Shown here piece by piece: positions 34,713-44,410 of a stretch of 64,000 bases of DNA. A program made the position numbers and the translations under genes. The notes under the pieces were generated by a model. It saw nothing but the letters and a program-made list of their open reading frames with translations. It was not told where the DNA came from and ran no database searches. The DNA comes from Fontibacterium subtropicum (GTDB taxonomy: Bacteria; Pseudomonadota; Alphaproteobacteria; Pelagibacterales; Pelagibacteraceae). The stretch spans positions 62,001 through 126,000 of the forward strand of contig CBDDXD010000001.1 of NCBI GenBank assembly GCA_965235415.1. Direction: 5' to 3'. Position 1 is the first letter of the stretch. Each line of letters begins with the position of its first letter.

Positions 34713-36187
34713 TTAATAGCTCCTATATTTTTAACAGCCAAATCTACTGAAGATGAAATTGGTTCTAAAATTAAATTTGGATAAACACCAAAAACAATTG
34801 TTAAAATCATTAATGTGAACAAAATAACTAATTCGGTTGCATCTAAGTCTAATAATTTCTCACCATGATTGTTAACTTTAAACTCACCAAATATAACTCT
34901 TTTGCATAGCCACAATGAATAGGCTGCAGACAAAATAACTCCCGTTGCCGCAAGTATGGATACAATATAATTTACTTTAAAAGTTCCAATTAAAGTTAAA
35001 AACTCTCCAACAAATCCACTTGTGCCTGGCAGACCTACGTTTGCTAGGGATGAGAATATAAATACTAAAGCAAATTTTGGCATAATATTTACAACACCTG
35101 AATAATCTTGAATTAATCTACTATGAACACGGTCATATAAAACACCAACGCATAAGAATAGTGATGAAGAAATTAATCCATGGCTAATCATTTGAAAGAT
35201 CGCACCATCTATTCCTTGTTTAGTAAATGAAAAAATTCCAATAGTAACATAACCCATATGCGCAACAGATGAGTAAGCGATTAGTTTTTTCATATCTTTT
35301 TGCATTAGAGCTACTAAAGATGCATAAATAATTGCCACCACACTTAATACGAATACAAAGTTTGCAAAGTAATGAGAGGCGATTGGAAATAATCCAAGTG
35401 AAAATCTAATAAATCCATATCCAGAAATTTTAAGTAAAATTGCAGCAAGGATTACAGATCCTGGCGTTGGGGCTTCAACGTGGGCATCGGGCAACCATGT
35501 ATGGAACGGCCACATTGGAAGTTTTACGGCTAGAGAAATAAAAAAACCTAACCAAAGCCAATATTGTAAATTTTCAGGAATTTTTGATCCCGTTAATTTA
35601 ACTAGATCTAAAGTGTTCATGTTCCAATAGATGGCTATGATTGCAATCAGCATGAAAATTGAGCCTAAAAACGTATATAAAAAGAATTTTAAAGCTGAAT
35701 AAACACGTCTTTCTCCACCCCAAATACCAATAATTAAAAACATTGGAATTAGTCCGCCTTCAAAGAATAAAAAGAACAAGAATAAATCTAAAGCACAAAA
35801 TACTCCGATCATAAAAGTCTGCATGATCAAAATTGCAATTAAAAATTCCTTAATTCTTTTCTTTAAACTATTAATGGCTGCAAAAATACAAAGTGGAGAA
35901 ATAAAAGTCGTAAGCAAAACCAAGAATATTGAAATTCCATCAATACCCATTTTGTAAGATACAAAATTCTTAATCCATTGTGTTTCTTCAATAAATTGAA
36001 AGCCAGCATTTGTTGGATCAAATTTGCTCCATAAAAATAATGATACAATAAAATTAATAACAGAAACTAAGATTGAAATATTCTTTGATGAACGCACAAC
36101 AACTTCTTCAGTTCCACGTCTTAGTAAAATAAAAATTACTCCAATCAATGGGAAGAAAGTTAAGAATGATAAAATTGGAAAGTTCAT
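34709..36187 (-). CDS. nuoM: NADH-quinone oxidoreductase subunit M
   Basis: Antiporter-like proton-pumping subunit of complex I in the inner membrane. The 492-residue protein has FEGGLIPMFLIIGIWGG near 143-160, KFFLYTFLGSIFML, KLPMWPFHTWLPDAHVEAPTPGSVILAAILLKISGYG near 221-258 (with the conserved Lys and the PTPGSV loop) and KKLIAYSSVAHMGYVTIG. One base separates it from nuoL. Confidence 0.97.
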   Translation of the reverse strand: MNFPILSFLTFFPLIGVIFILLRRGTEEVVVRSSKNISILVSVINFIVSLFLWSKFDPTNAGFQFIEETQWIKNFVSYKMGIDGISIFLVLLTTFISPLCIFAAINSLKKRIKEFLIAILIMQTFMIGVFCALDLFLFFLFFEGGLIPMFLIIGIWGGERRVYSALKFFLYTFLGSIFMLIAIIAIYWNMNTLDLVKLTGSKIPENLQYWLWLGFFISLAVKLPMWPFHTWLPDAHVEAPTPGSVILAAILLKISGYGFIRFSLGLFPIASHYFANFVFVLSVVAIIYASLVALMQKDMKKLIAYSSVAHMGYVTIGIFSFTKQGIDGAIFQMISHGLISSSLFLCVGVLYDRVHSRLIQDYSGVVNIMPKFALVFIFSSLANVGLPGTSGFVGEFLTLIGTFKVNYIVSILAATGVILSAAYSLWLCKRVIFGEFKVNNHGEKLLDLDATELVILFTLMILTIVFGVYPNLILEPISSSVDLAVKNIGAIK

Positions 36188-36188
36188 G

Positions 36189-38093
36189 TTAGATAATAAT
36201 TAAAAAAGATATGATCAATATTAACCCAATTAAAATTACTGTTGCGTAATGATATAAATAGCCAGATTGGACTCTACTTGCTCTATCTGATAAATTTTTT
36301 ACTACTTTAGCGACCCCATCTGGTCCATAAGCATCTATTGTTTTAACATCGCCTCTTTGCCACAAGAAATTTCCCATTACTCTAAAACTTTTAACAAAAA
36401 TTAAGTCATAAAGTTCATCGAAGTACCACTTCTTAACTAAAAAATTGTAAAAAGGTTTGTTGTTATTAACGATACTTTCAACAAGATCTTTTCTCTTTAA
36501 GAATAAAATAAAAGACAAAGGAATTGCAGAAATTACTAATGTTGGAATTAAAATCATTAACCACAGTGGTGGATGACCATGCGCTGTTTGTTTTAAGAAG
36601 AATATTGCTTTGCCCCAAAACTGAGTATTCTCACCAATAAATATCTCATGGAATACGTAACCAGAAAATATTGCACCAACAGCTAATAATAATAATGGAA
36701 TAATCATTATTGGTCCTGACTCATGAACTTTTTCAAAACTCATCGTATTGTTATATTTTCCATGGAAAGTTTTAAAAACCAATCTCCAAGAATAAATTGA
36801 AGTAATAAATGCAGTAGTAACTCCAATTACAAATGCATAGCCTGCAAATAAACTTTTTGAAAAATAAGCTGACTCTATAATTGCATCTTTAGAATAAAAA
36901 CCCGCAAGTAATGGAAATCCTGTTAAAGCAAGTGTTCCAATTAACATTAAAGCATAGGTCATTGGAATTTTTTTCCAAACTCCGCCCATCTTTTCTATAT
37001 TTTGTTCATCATGAAATGCGTGAATAACTGAACCTGCTCCTAAAAATAAAAGAGCCTTAAAGAAAGCGTGCGTAAATAAGTGAAATATAGCAACGTTATA
37101 AGCGCCCATTCCAGCTGCAAAAAACATATAACCAAGCTGGCTACATGTAGAGTAAGCAATAATTCTCTTTATATCTGTTTGAACGATAGCAATTGATGCT
37201 GCAAAAATTGCAGTGGTTGCGCCAACAAAAGCAACTAAGTTTAAAGCATATTGCGAGTACTCAAATAACGGCGAACATCTTGCAACTAAAAATACCCCAG
37301 CTGTAACCATGGTCGCAGCATGAATTAATGCTGATACTGGTGTTGGTCCTTCCATAGCATCCGGTAGCCAGGTATGAAGAAGAATTTGTGCAGATTTACC
37401 CATAGCGCCAATAAATAAAAAAACACAAATCGTTGTAATTAAATTGTATTCACCACCAAAAATTTTAATTGAATTTTTAGATTGATCTGCTGCTTGTGAA
37501 AAAACTTCACTAAAAGTTAAGGTTCCAAAAGTTTTAAAAATTAAAAACATTGCAATTAACAAACCAAGATCACCTACTCTGTTAACGATAAAGGCTTTCA
37601 TGGATGCATTGTTTGCAGATTCTTTTTTAAACCAGAAACCAATTAATAGATAAGATGCAAGTCCAACTCCTTCCCAACCAAAGAATAATTGTAAAAAGTT
37701 ATCAGCAGTAACAAGTGACAACATCATAAATGTGAAGAGAGAAAGATAAGACATAAATCTTGGTTTATGAGGATCGTGACTCATATAACCAATTGAATAA
37801 ATATGAACTAAAGCTGAAACTGAATTTACAACAACAAGCATGACTGCTGTAAGTGAATCTACATAAATAGACCAATGCAGTTTTAATGATCCAGATGTAA
37901 TCCAGTTAAGAATTGGATACTCATAAATTTTTCCAGTCTTTATTGTCTCAAGTAAAATAATTGAAGAAAGAATTGCACCAATTATAACAAATGCAGAAGT
38001 TATAATTTGACAAGTTTTGTCACCAATCTTTTTATAAAAGAAAGCTGAAATAAATGAACCAAGCAAAGGTAAAAATAATATTAAATAAAGCAT
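36189..38093 (-). CDS. nuoL: NADH-quinone oxidoreductase subunit L
   Basis: Largest antiporter-like subunit of complex I; its C-terminal lateral helix runs along the membrane arm. The 634-residue protein has DSLTAVMLVVVNSVSALVHIYSIGYM near 77-102, FGWEGVGLASYLLIGFW near 138, FIGAMGKSAQILLHTWLPDAMEGPTPVSALIHAATMVTAG near 225-264 and KRIIAYSTCSQLGYMFFA, then the long C-terminal part with FYNFLVKKWYFDELYD. No gap separates it from nuoK. Confidence 0.97.
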   Translation of the reverse strand: MLYLILFLPLLGSFISAFFYKKIGDKTCQIITSAFVIIGAILSSIILLETIKTGKIYEYPILNWITSGSLKLHWSIYVDSLTAVMLVVVNSVSALVHIYSIGYMSHDPHKPRFMSYLSLFTFMMLSLVTADNFLQLFFGWEGVGLASYLLIGFWFKKESANNASMKAFIVNRVGDLGLLIAMFLIFKTFGTLTFSEVFSQAADQSKNSIKIFGGEYNLITTICVFLFIGAMGKSAQILLHTWLPDAMEGPTPVSALIHAATMVTAGVFLVARCSPLFEYSQYALNLVAFVGATTAIFAASIAIVQTDIKRIIAYSTCSQLGYMFFAAGMGAYNVAIFHLFTHAFFKALLFLGAGSVIHAFHDEQNIEKMGGVWKKIPMTYALMLIGTLALTGFPLLAGFYSKDAIIESAYFSKSLFAGYAFVIGVTTAFITSIYSWRLVFKTFHGKYNNTMSFEKVHESGPIMIIPLLLLAVGAIFSGYVFHEIFIGENTQFWGKAIFFLKQTAHGHPPLWLMILIPTLVISAIPLSFILFLKRKDLVESIVNNNKPFYNFLVKKWYFDELYDLIFVKSFRVMGNFLWQRGDVKTIDAYGPDGVAKVVKNLSDRASRVQSGYLYHYATVILIGLILIISFLIII

Positions 38094-38405
38094 TTAACCT
38101 TTCATTGAATTGATGTCTTCAACTTGAATTGATCCTCTATTTCGGAAAAACACCACAAGTATAGCAAGACCAATTGCAGCTTCAGCTGCTGCAACCGTTA
38201 ATATAAATAGAGTAAAAATCTGACCTGTTATATTTTGCAAATAAACAGAAAAAGCGACCATATTAATGTTTACTGAAAGCAGAATTAATTCAATAGACAT
38301 TAAAATTACAATTACATTTTTACGATTAACAAAAATTCCAAACACTCCTAATGTAAAAATGATTGCAGATAAAAATAGATAGTGAGCTAGAGTAATTTCA
38401 ATCAT
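38094..38405 (-). CDS. nuoK: NADH-quinone oxidoreductase subunit K
   Basis: Small membrane subunit of complex I, homologous to MrpC. The 103-residue protein has three helices with the conserved acidic residues: RKNVIVILMSIELILLSVN near 28-46 and TVAAAEAAIGLAILVVFFRNRGSI near 70-93. The start overlaps the nuoJ end by 8 bases. Confidence 0.97.
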   Translation of the reverse strand: MIEITLAHYLFLSAIIFTLGVFGIFVNRKNVIVILMSIELILLSVNINMVAFSVYLQNITGQIFTLFILTVAAAEAAIGLAILVVFFRNRGSIQVEDINSMKG

Positions 38406-39018
38406 TAACTTTTACTCCTTTGTTGCTTTCAACATCCACTAGCTCAATTGAATCTTCTCTCTCACGAGAAGATTGTTTTAAAATATCTTGTCTCTTAAGG
38501 TTATCTCTACGTCTAAAAGTGAGTAAAATAGCGCCTATCATAGCAACTAATAAAACTATCCCTGAAAGCTGAAATGGTAAGAAATAATCTGTGTAAATTA
38601 ATTTTCCAATCTGTTCAGTATTAGTCTCCTTTGCATCATAGGCAATTTTTGCAGTCTTAATAAATTCAGATTTGTACTGCCAGCTTCCAATAATAATAAT
38701 TAATTCAAAAAATATTACTAAAGCAATAAAAAAACCAAATGGCATATACTGCAGGAAACCTTGTTTAACTTTAACAAAATTTCCTTCTAACATCATTACT
38801 ACGAATAAAAATAAAACAGCAACAGCCCCGACATAAACAATAAGTAAAATCATACCTATAAACTCAGCGCCAATCATAATGAATAAACAAGAAACATTTA
38901 CGAATGCCAAAATTAAAAAGAAAACTGAATGAACAGTATTTTTAGATGAAATAACCATAATACTTGAAAGGATAGTAATTGAAGATAATAAATAAAAAAT
39001 TATTGCGTGCGCTATCAT
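38398..39018 (-). CDS. nuoJ: NADH-quinone oxidoreductase subunit J
   Basis: Membrane subunit of complex I. The 206-residue protein has five helices, with VHSVFFLILAFVNVSCLFIMIGAEFIGMILLIVYVGAVAVLFLFVVMML over about 29-77, which includes the family pi-bulge helix (VYVGAVAVLFLFVVMM), and a charged C-terminal tail. It overlaps nuoI by 4 bases and nuoK by 8. Confidence 0.97.
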   Translation of the reverse strand: MIAHAIIFYLLSSITILSSIMVISSKNTVHSVFFLILAFVNVSCLFIMIGAEFIGMILLIVYVGAVAVLFLFVVMMLEGNFVKVKQGFLQYMPFGFFIALVIFFELIIIIGSWQYKSEFIKTAKIAYDAKETNTEQIGKLIYTDYFLPFQLSGIVLLVAMIGAILLTFRRRDNLKRQDILKQSSREREDSIELVDVESNKGVKVND

Positions 39019-39506
39019 CTGAATGACTTATCTACTTTAATGTTATGTGCTAACTCTTTTTCCCACTTATCGCCATTTTCTAGAAGTTTTTCTTTATTGT
39101 AATAAAGTTCTTCTCTTGTCTCTGTTGCAAATTCAAAATTTGGTCCTTGAACAATTGCATCAACAGGACAAGACTCTTGACATAGTCCACAATAAATACA
39201 TTTAAGCATATCAATGTCATATCGAGTTGTTCTTCTAGATCCGTCTTCTCTTGGTTCTGCTTCAATCGTAATGGCTTGAGCAGGACAAACTGCTTCGCAT
39301 AACTTACAAGCAATACATCTCTCTTCTCCGTCAGGATATCTTCGTAGAGCATGTTCACCTCTAAATCTTGGACTGATAGGTCCTTTTTCAAATGGATAAT
39401 TGACCGTTGCTCTTCTTTTAAACATATAAATAAAAGCAAGATAAAGCCCTTTAACAAATTCTGATAAAAAAATTATTTTTAATACTCTAGAAAATTTTAT
39501 TTTCAT
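39015..39506 (-). CDS. nuoI: NADH-quinone oxidoreductase subunit I
   Basis: Peripheral-arm subunit that carries two 4Fe-4S clusters (N6a, N6b) in the wire to quinone. The 163-residue protein has PFEKGPISPRFRGEHALRRYPDGEERC, then CIACKLCEAVCPAQAI near 64-79 and CIYCGLCQESCPVDAIV near 103-119, eight Cys in the two expected ferredoxin patterns. The N-terminal amphipathic helix anchors it to the membrane arm. Confidence 0.98.
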   Translation of the reverse strand: MKIKFSRVLKIIFLSEFVKGLYLAFIYMFKRRATVNYPFEKGPISPRFRGEHALRRYPDGEERCIACKLCEAVCPAQAITIEAEPREDGSRRTTRYDIDMLKCIYCGLCQESCPVDAIVQGPNFEFATETREELYYNKEKLLENGDKWEKELAHNIKVDKSFR

Positions 39507-40504
39507 TTTGGTAATAAGTTAAAAAAATATAAAAACGTAGCTGTTAATACGACCCAGAATAATGAGAATGGCAAAAATACTTTCCAACCTAATCTCATTA
39601 GTTGATCGTAACGGTAACGAGGCACAATCGCTTTCACCAAAGCAAATAAAATAAATAAAAATAATATTTTAAAAATTAACCAAAGTGGGGATGGAATTGC
39701 ATTAAACGGATAAGCATCAATAGGAGATAACCAGCCACCTAAAAATAAAACAGAACCCAATCCACATAATAATAAAATATTTGCATATTCACCCAACCAA
39801 AATAATGCGTACATCATTCCTGAATATTCAGTTTGATAACCCGCAACTAACTCAGCTTCAGCCTCTGGTAAATCAAATGGAGGTCTATTCGTCTCAGCTA
39901 ATGCAGAGATGAAAAAGATAACAAACATAGGGAATAATGGGATGGCATACCAAATATTCTTCTGGGCAAGGACGATATCCACCAAGTTTAAAGATCCAGC
40001 GCAAAGCAATACATTTATTATAATAAATCCAATGGATACTTCATATGAAACCATCTGCGCTGCAGATCTTAGTGCTCCTAAAAATGGATACTTAGAGTTC
40101 GATGCCCAACCAGCCATAATAATTCCATAAACACCAAGAGATGAAACTGCGAAGATATAAAGAATTCCAACGTTAATATTTGCAAGTACTAAAGTTTCGC
40201 TAAATGGAATAACTGCCCAAGCAATTAATGCTAAAGACATTGTTACAATTGGAGCAATTATAAAAATTACTTTGTTTGCATGAATTGGAATAATAATTTC
40301 TTTAAAAATATATTTAAGTGCATCTGCAGCAGTTTGTAGCAATCCAAAAGGTCCAACAACGTTAGGGCCTTTTCTAAGCTGAACAGCGCCCCACACTCTT
40401 CGATCCACCCAAACAATCATTGCAACAGCAATTAAAACTGGAACAAGTAAAGCTGCGATCTTTAAAAGATCATACAAAACAATATTTAAATATTCTAAAA
40501 ACAT
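39503..40504 (-). CDS. nuoH: NADH-quinone oxidoreductase subunit H
   Basis: Membrane subunit that forms much of the quinone chamber. The 333-residue protein has eight or so helices, with WVDRRVWGAVQLRKGPNVVGPFGLLQTAADALKYIFKE near 31-69, GWASNSKYPFLGALRSAAQMVSYEVSIGF near 131-159, ALAETNRPPFDLPEAEAELVAGYQTEYSG near 200-229 and VPRYRYDQLMRLGWKVFLP. It overlaps nuoG and nuoI by 1 and 4 bases. Confidence 0.98.
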   Translation of the reverse strand: MFLEYLNIVLYDLLKIAALLVPVLIAVAMIVWVDRRVWGAVQLRKGPNVVGPFGLLQTAADALKYIFKEIIIPIHANKVIFIIAPIVTMSLALIAWAVIPFSETLVLANINVGILYIFAVSSLGVYGIIMAGWASNSKYPFLGALRSAAQMVSYEVSIGFIIINVLLCAGSLNLVDIVLAQKNIWYAIPLFPMFVIFFISALAETNRPPFDLPEAEAELVAGYQTEYSGMMYALFWLGEYANILLLCGLGSVLFLGGWLSPIDAYPFNAIPSPLWLIFKILFLFILFALVKAIVPRYRYDQLMRLGWKVFLPFSLFWVVLTATFLYFFNLLPK

Positions 40505-42540
40505 TAATTATCCGTTCCTGTCATTTGTAAAATTTGTTTAGCTTTCTTACACTCATCCATTGTTTTAGATGAGGCTGCGATAATATTTGAGAAATAAAAG
40601 TCAAAATCAGTAATTTTAATATTTCCATTTATAGGGGTTACATTTTTAAATGTTAGACTATCGATTGTAGATTTAGGTAATTGATCTACCTCTTTAAATA
40701 TTGGATAGTCTTTAAATAAATTTTCTCTTAAAATTTGATGAGTATTAATATCAATTGTCTTTTTAAATTCATCTGACAATGCTCTAAGTATTTTCCAATC
40801 TTCTTTAGCATTGCCTGGAGGGAAACTTGCTTTATTAGCGTCTTGCACTCTACCTTCGGTATTAACGTATAATCCTTGTTTTTCTGTATAAGCAGCACCC
40901 GGTAAAATGACATCAGCAATTTTACTATTCAATCCACCGTGTGATCCTTGATAAATTATAAATTTATTAACGGGTTTAACTTTAATTTGATCAGCACCTA
41001 AAAGATAAACTGCCTTTAAAGTATCGTCATTTAATTTGTCTAAAAAATTAGATTTAAGTAAATTTAAATATATAGCGCCAACACTTGATGCGTTTTGATG
41101 AAGAATGTTTAAACCATTCCAGTCATTATTTAAAAAATTATTATCTTTTAAAATCTTTTTAACAGTTTCTAAAACATATTCCCCATTTGAACTTAACCCG
41201 CATTCACCGATAATAAAAACTGGCTTCTTTGCAGATTTAAGACTGTTATAAATTTTCCCATTTTTTGCTAAAATTTCTCCCAGTGCTGAAAAGGAGGATC
41301 CAACATTCTCATACGGATATGTAAGATCACCCACGTCACCAATTGAATAAACCTTAGTTTTTCTAGCTAAATAAGCCTTTCTAATTCTAGCATTTATGAT
41401 GGTTGCCTCTAATCTTGGATTAGTTCCAACTAATACTACTAAATCTGCTTCTTCTAATCGAGATATAGAGGTGTTGAATAAATAATTAGCTTTGTGTGAT
41501 GGATCGATAAAATAATTCGTAGATCTAAAATCGATATTGTCCGATGATAAGACGTCTTTAAAAAATCTCTTAAACATATACATAGTTTCAACATCAACTA
41601 AATCACCAACTGCTCCAAAAAACTTATCTCCAGTCAAACCTCTGATGTTGTCGGAGATAAATTTAAACGCTTCATCCCAACTACAAGCTTGAAGTTTGCC
41701 ATTAATTTTAATGAAAGGAGTATCTAATCTATTTCTTAATAATCCGTCACATGCATAACGAGATTTATCAGAAAGCCATTCTTCGTTAATTTCATCATTC
41801 ACTCTTGGTAATATTCTTTTAACTTCCCAACCTTTTGTATCTACTCGAATGTTAGAACCAACAGCGTCCATTACATCAATACTTTCAGTTTTAGTTAACT
41901 CCCAAGGTCTTGCTTCAAAAGCATATGGTTTAGATGTTAAAGCGCCAACTGGACAAAGATCAATTACATTCGCTGACAATTCTGAATCTAAAGTTTTTTC
42001 TAAATAAGTTGTAATTTCCATATTCTCACCACGATTAATAGCGCCAATTTCTGGTACGCCTGCAATCTCTTCTGCAAATCTTACACAACGAGTACAGTGA
42101 ATACATCTTGTCATAACCGTTTTAATTAACGGTCCCATGTATTTTTCTTTTACTGATCTTTTATTTAATTCGTATCTAGATTTATCAACTCCGTACTTCA
42201 TAGATTGATCTTGAAGATCACACTCACCACCTTGATCGCAAATAGGACAATCTAATGGGTGATTAATAAGTAGAAATTCCATCACACCTTGTCTTGCTTT
42301 TTTCACCATCTCAGTATTTGTATAAATAACTTGCCCATCAGCTACAGGCATTGCGCATGACGCAACTGGTTTTGGAGATTTTTCCATCTCAACTAAACAC
42401 ATTCTACAATTGCCAGCGATGGATAATCTTTCGTGATAGCAAAATCTTGGAATTTCTTTTCCAGCAACTTCACAAGCCTGCAAAACTGTTGCGCCCTGTG
42501 GGACTTCGACTTCAATTCCATCTACTTTAACTTTAGGCAT
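40504..42540 (-). CDS. nuoG: NADH-quinone oxidoreductase subunit G
   Basis: Fe-S subunit of the NADH arm. I use the ATG at 42540 (MPKVKVDGIEVEVPQG); an in-frame TTG three bases up would add one residue. The 678-residue protein has an N-terminal 2Fe-2S domain (CYHERLSIAGNCRMCLVEME near 35-55), the His-Cys cluster region (HPLDCPICDQGGECDLQDQSM near 95-115), a 4Fe-4S pair (MTRCIHCTRCVRFAEEI near 143-159 and VIDLCPVGALTSKP) and a molybdopterin-like C-terminal domain (about 220-600). It overlaps nuoF by 8 bases. Confidence 0.97.
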   Translation of the reverse strand: MPKVKVDGIEVEVPQGATVLQACEVAGKEIPRFCYHERLSIAGNCRMCLVEMEKSPKPVASCAMPVADGQVIYTNTEMVKKARQGVMEFLLINHPLDCPICDQGGECDLQDQSMKYGVDKSRYELNKRSVKEKYMGPLIKTVMTRCIHCTRCVRFAEEIAGVPEIGAINRGENMEITTYLEKTLDSELSANVIDLCPVGALTSKPYAFEARPWELTKTESIDVMDAVGSNIRVDTKGWEVKRILPRVNDEINEEWLSDKSRYACDGLLRNRLDTPFIKINGKLQACSWDEAFKFISDNIRGLTGDKFFGAVGDLVDVETMYMFKRFFKDVLSSDNIDFRSTNYFIDPSHKANYLFNTSISRLEEADLVVLVGTNPRLEATIINARIRKAYLARKTKVYSIGDVGDLTYPYENVGSSFSALGEILAKNGKIYNSLKSAKKPVFIIGECGLSSNGEYVLETVKKILKDNNFLNNDWNGLNILHQNASSVGAIYLNLLKSNFLDKLNDDTLKAVYLLGADQIKVKPVNKFIIYQGSHGGLNSKIADVILPGAAYTEKQGLYVNTEGRVQDANKASFPPGNAKEDWKILRALSDEFKKTIDINTHQILRENLFKDYPIFKEVDQLPKSTIDSLTFKNVTPINGNIKITDFDFYFSNIIAASSKTMDECKKAKQILQMTGTDN

Positions 42541-43813
42541 CAATATATTTCTTATGAGTTAATCTTTCTTCCATCTCAGTTCTAAAGTGTCTTAATAAAC
42601 CTTGAACTGGCCAAGAAGATCCTTCACCAAATGCGCAAATCGTATGACCTTCAATTTGTTTAGTCACATCCATTAACATGTCTAATTCTGCAACCTCTGC
42701 ATCCCCTTTTGCAATTCGCTCTAACATTCTCCACATCCAACCAGATCCTTCTCGACAAGGCGTGCATTGACCGCAACTTTCATGCTTATAAAATCTAGCA
42801 ATTCTGGCAATAACTTTAACAATATCTTGGGACTTATCGATTACGACAATTCCAGCAGTACCAAGTCCACTTTTAGCCTCAACTAAAGAGTCAAAATCCA
42901 TTTTTATTGTATCGCAAATACTTTTGCTAAGTAATGGCATTGATGATCCGCCTGGAATAACTGCTTGTAAATTATCCCATCCACCAATTACTCCGCCTGC
43001 ATGTTTTTCTATTAAATCTTTTAAAGGAATTCCCATTTCCTCTTCAACGTTACATGGGTTGTTAACGTTTCCAGAGATACAGAAAATTTTTGTGCCTGTG
43101 TTTTTCGGTCTACCAAATCCTGCAAACCATTTGCCTCCTCTTCTTAATATTGTCGGCACTACTGCAATTGTCTCAACATTATTTACAATTGTTGGACATC
43201 CATAAAGACCTATTAAAGCCGGAAATGGTGGTTTTAATCTTGGCTGTCCTTTGTTACCTTCTAAACTTTCAAGTAATGCAGTTTCTTCTCCACAAATATA
43301 TGCGCCTGCTCCTAAATGAATATAAATGTCTAAATTAAAACCAGTTCCACACGCATTTTTTCCAATCAATCCTTCTTTGTAAGCTTCATCGATTGCTGTT
43401 TGTAAAATCTTACTTTCTGCAATGTACTCACCACGAATATAAATATAACAACTATTTGCATTCACTGCATAAGATGCGATTAAACATCCTTCAATTAGTT
43501 TTTGCGGTTCAAATCTTAAAATATCTCTATCTTTACAAGTTCCAGGTTCCGATTCATCTGCATTAATAACTAAATAATGAGGACGACCTGGTTTTACTTC
43601 TTTAGGAGCAAAAGACCATTTCATAGCAGTTGGAAATCCTGCCCCTCCTCGACCGCGAAGTTCAGAGAGTTTTACTTCATTAATGATCCAATCTTTTCCT
43701 TTTGCAATAATATCTTTGGTATCTTTCCAATCACCTCGAGACTTTGCAGATTTTACATCCCAACCAAAATCTCCATACAAATTTGTAAATATTCTATCTT
43801 TATCTTGTAGCAT
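42533..43813 (-). CDS. nuoF: NADH-quinone oxidoreductase subunit F
   Basis: NADH-oxidising subunit with FMN and the N3 4Fe-4S cluster. The 426-residue protein has LRGRGGAGFPTAMKWSFAP near 53-71 (NADH/FMN loop), NADESEPGTCKDRDILRF near 86-103 (FMN), GAGAYICGEETALLESLEG near 173-191 and the cluster ligands SCGQCTPCREGSGW near 344-357 plus a later Cys in HTICAFGEG. It has no gap to nuoE. Confidence 0.98.
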   Translation of the reverse strand: MLQDKDRIFTNLYGDFGWDVKSAKSRGDWKDTKDIIAKGKDWIINEVKLSELRGRGGAGFPTAMKWSFAPKEVKPGRPHYLVINADESEPGTCKDRDILRFEPQKLIEGCLIASYAVNANSCYIYIRGEYIAESKILQTAIDEAYKEGLIGKNACGTGFNLDIYIHLGAGAYICGEETALLESLEGNKGQPRLKPPFPALIGLYGCPTIVNNVETIAVVPTILRRGGKWFAGFGRPKNTGTKIFCISGNVNNPCNVEEEMGIPLKDLIEKHAGGVIGGWDNLQAVIPGGSSMPLLSKSICDTIKMDFDSLVEAKSGLGTAGIVVIDKSQDIVKVIARIARFYKHESCGQCTPCREGSGWMWRMLERIAKGDAEVAELDMLMDVTKQIEGHTICAFGEGSSWPVQGLLRHFRTEMEERLTHKKYIDA

Positions 43814-44410
43814 CTAATTTTTTACTAATGTTAATCTTTTATTAGGTTCAAAACCTATTCGACCTTTTTGCGATCCTGGTTTTGGTAATTTATCGTTTTT
43901 AATTCCTTCGAAAATTTTAGTTGCTGTCTCTTCTGTTAGATCTTCATAAAAATCATCATTTATTTGCATCATCGGTGCGCTCACACATGCACCTAAACAT
44001 TCAACTTCAATCCAAGATGAATTTTTGTCTTCACTTAATTTTCCTTCTTTTTCTGAGATATATTTCTTACAAAGGTTAACAATTTTTCCAGAGCCTCTGA
44101 TCATACATGGAGATGTTGTGCAAACTTGTACAAAGTATTTTCCAACCGGAGCTAAATTGTACATCGTATAAAAAGTTGCAACCTCATAAACTTTTATGTA
44201 TGGAACGCCTAAAATTTCCCCTATTTTTTTTATTGCCGCATTAGGTATCCAGTTATTATGCTGTCTTTGTGCAAGATCTAAAAGTGGCATTACTGCGCTC
44301 TTTTTTCGCTCTGGAGGGTATTTTTTTAGAATTTCTTCAATACGCTTTTGATTGGTAGTATTAAATTCAAACGAAGTAGGTTGATCTTTTGCAACATGTT
44401 TACCACTCAT
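43814..44410 (-). CDS. nuoE: NADH-quinone oxidoreductase subunit E
   Basis: 24-kDa subunit with the off-path 2Fe-2S cluster N1a. The 198-residue thioredoxin-like protein has the four ligands as VCTTSPCMIRG near 96-106 and ECLGACVSAPMMQIND near 137-152. The region YKVYEVATFYTMYNLAPVGKY is typical. It overlaps nuoD by 4 bases. Confidence 0.98.
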   Translation of the reverse strand: MSGKHVAKDQPTSFEFNTTNQKRIEEILKKYPPERKKSAVMPLLDLAQRQHNNWIPNAAIKKIGEILGVPYIKVYEVATFYTMYNLAPVGKYFVQVCTTSPCMIRGSGKIVNLCKKYISEKEGKLSEDKNSSWIEVECLGACVSAPMMQINDDFYEDLTEETATKIFEGIKNDKLPKPGSQKGRIGFEPNKRLTLVKN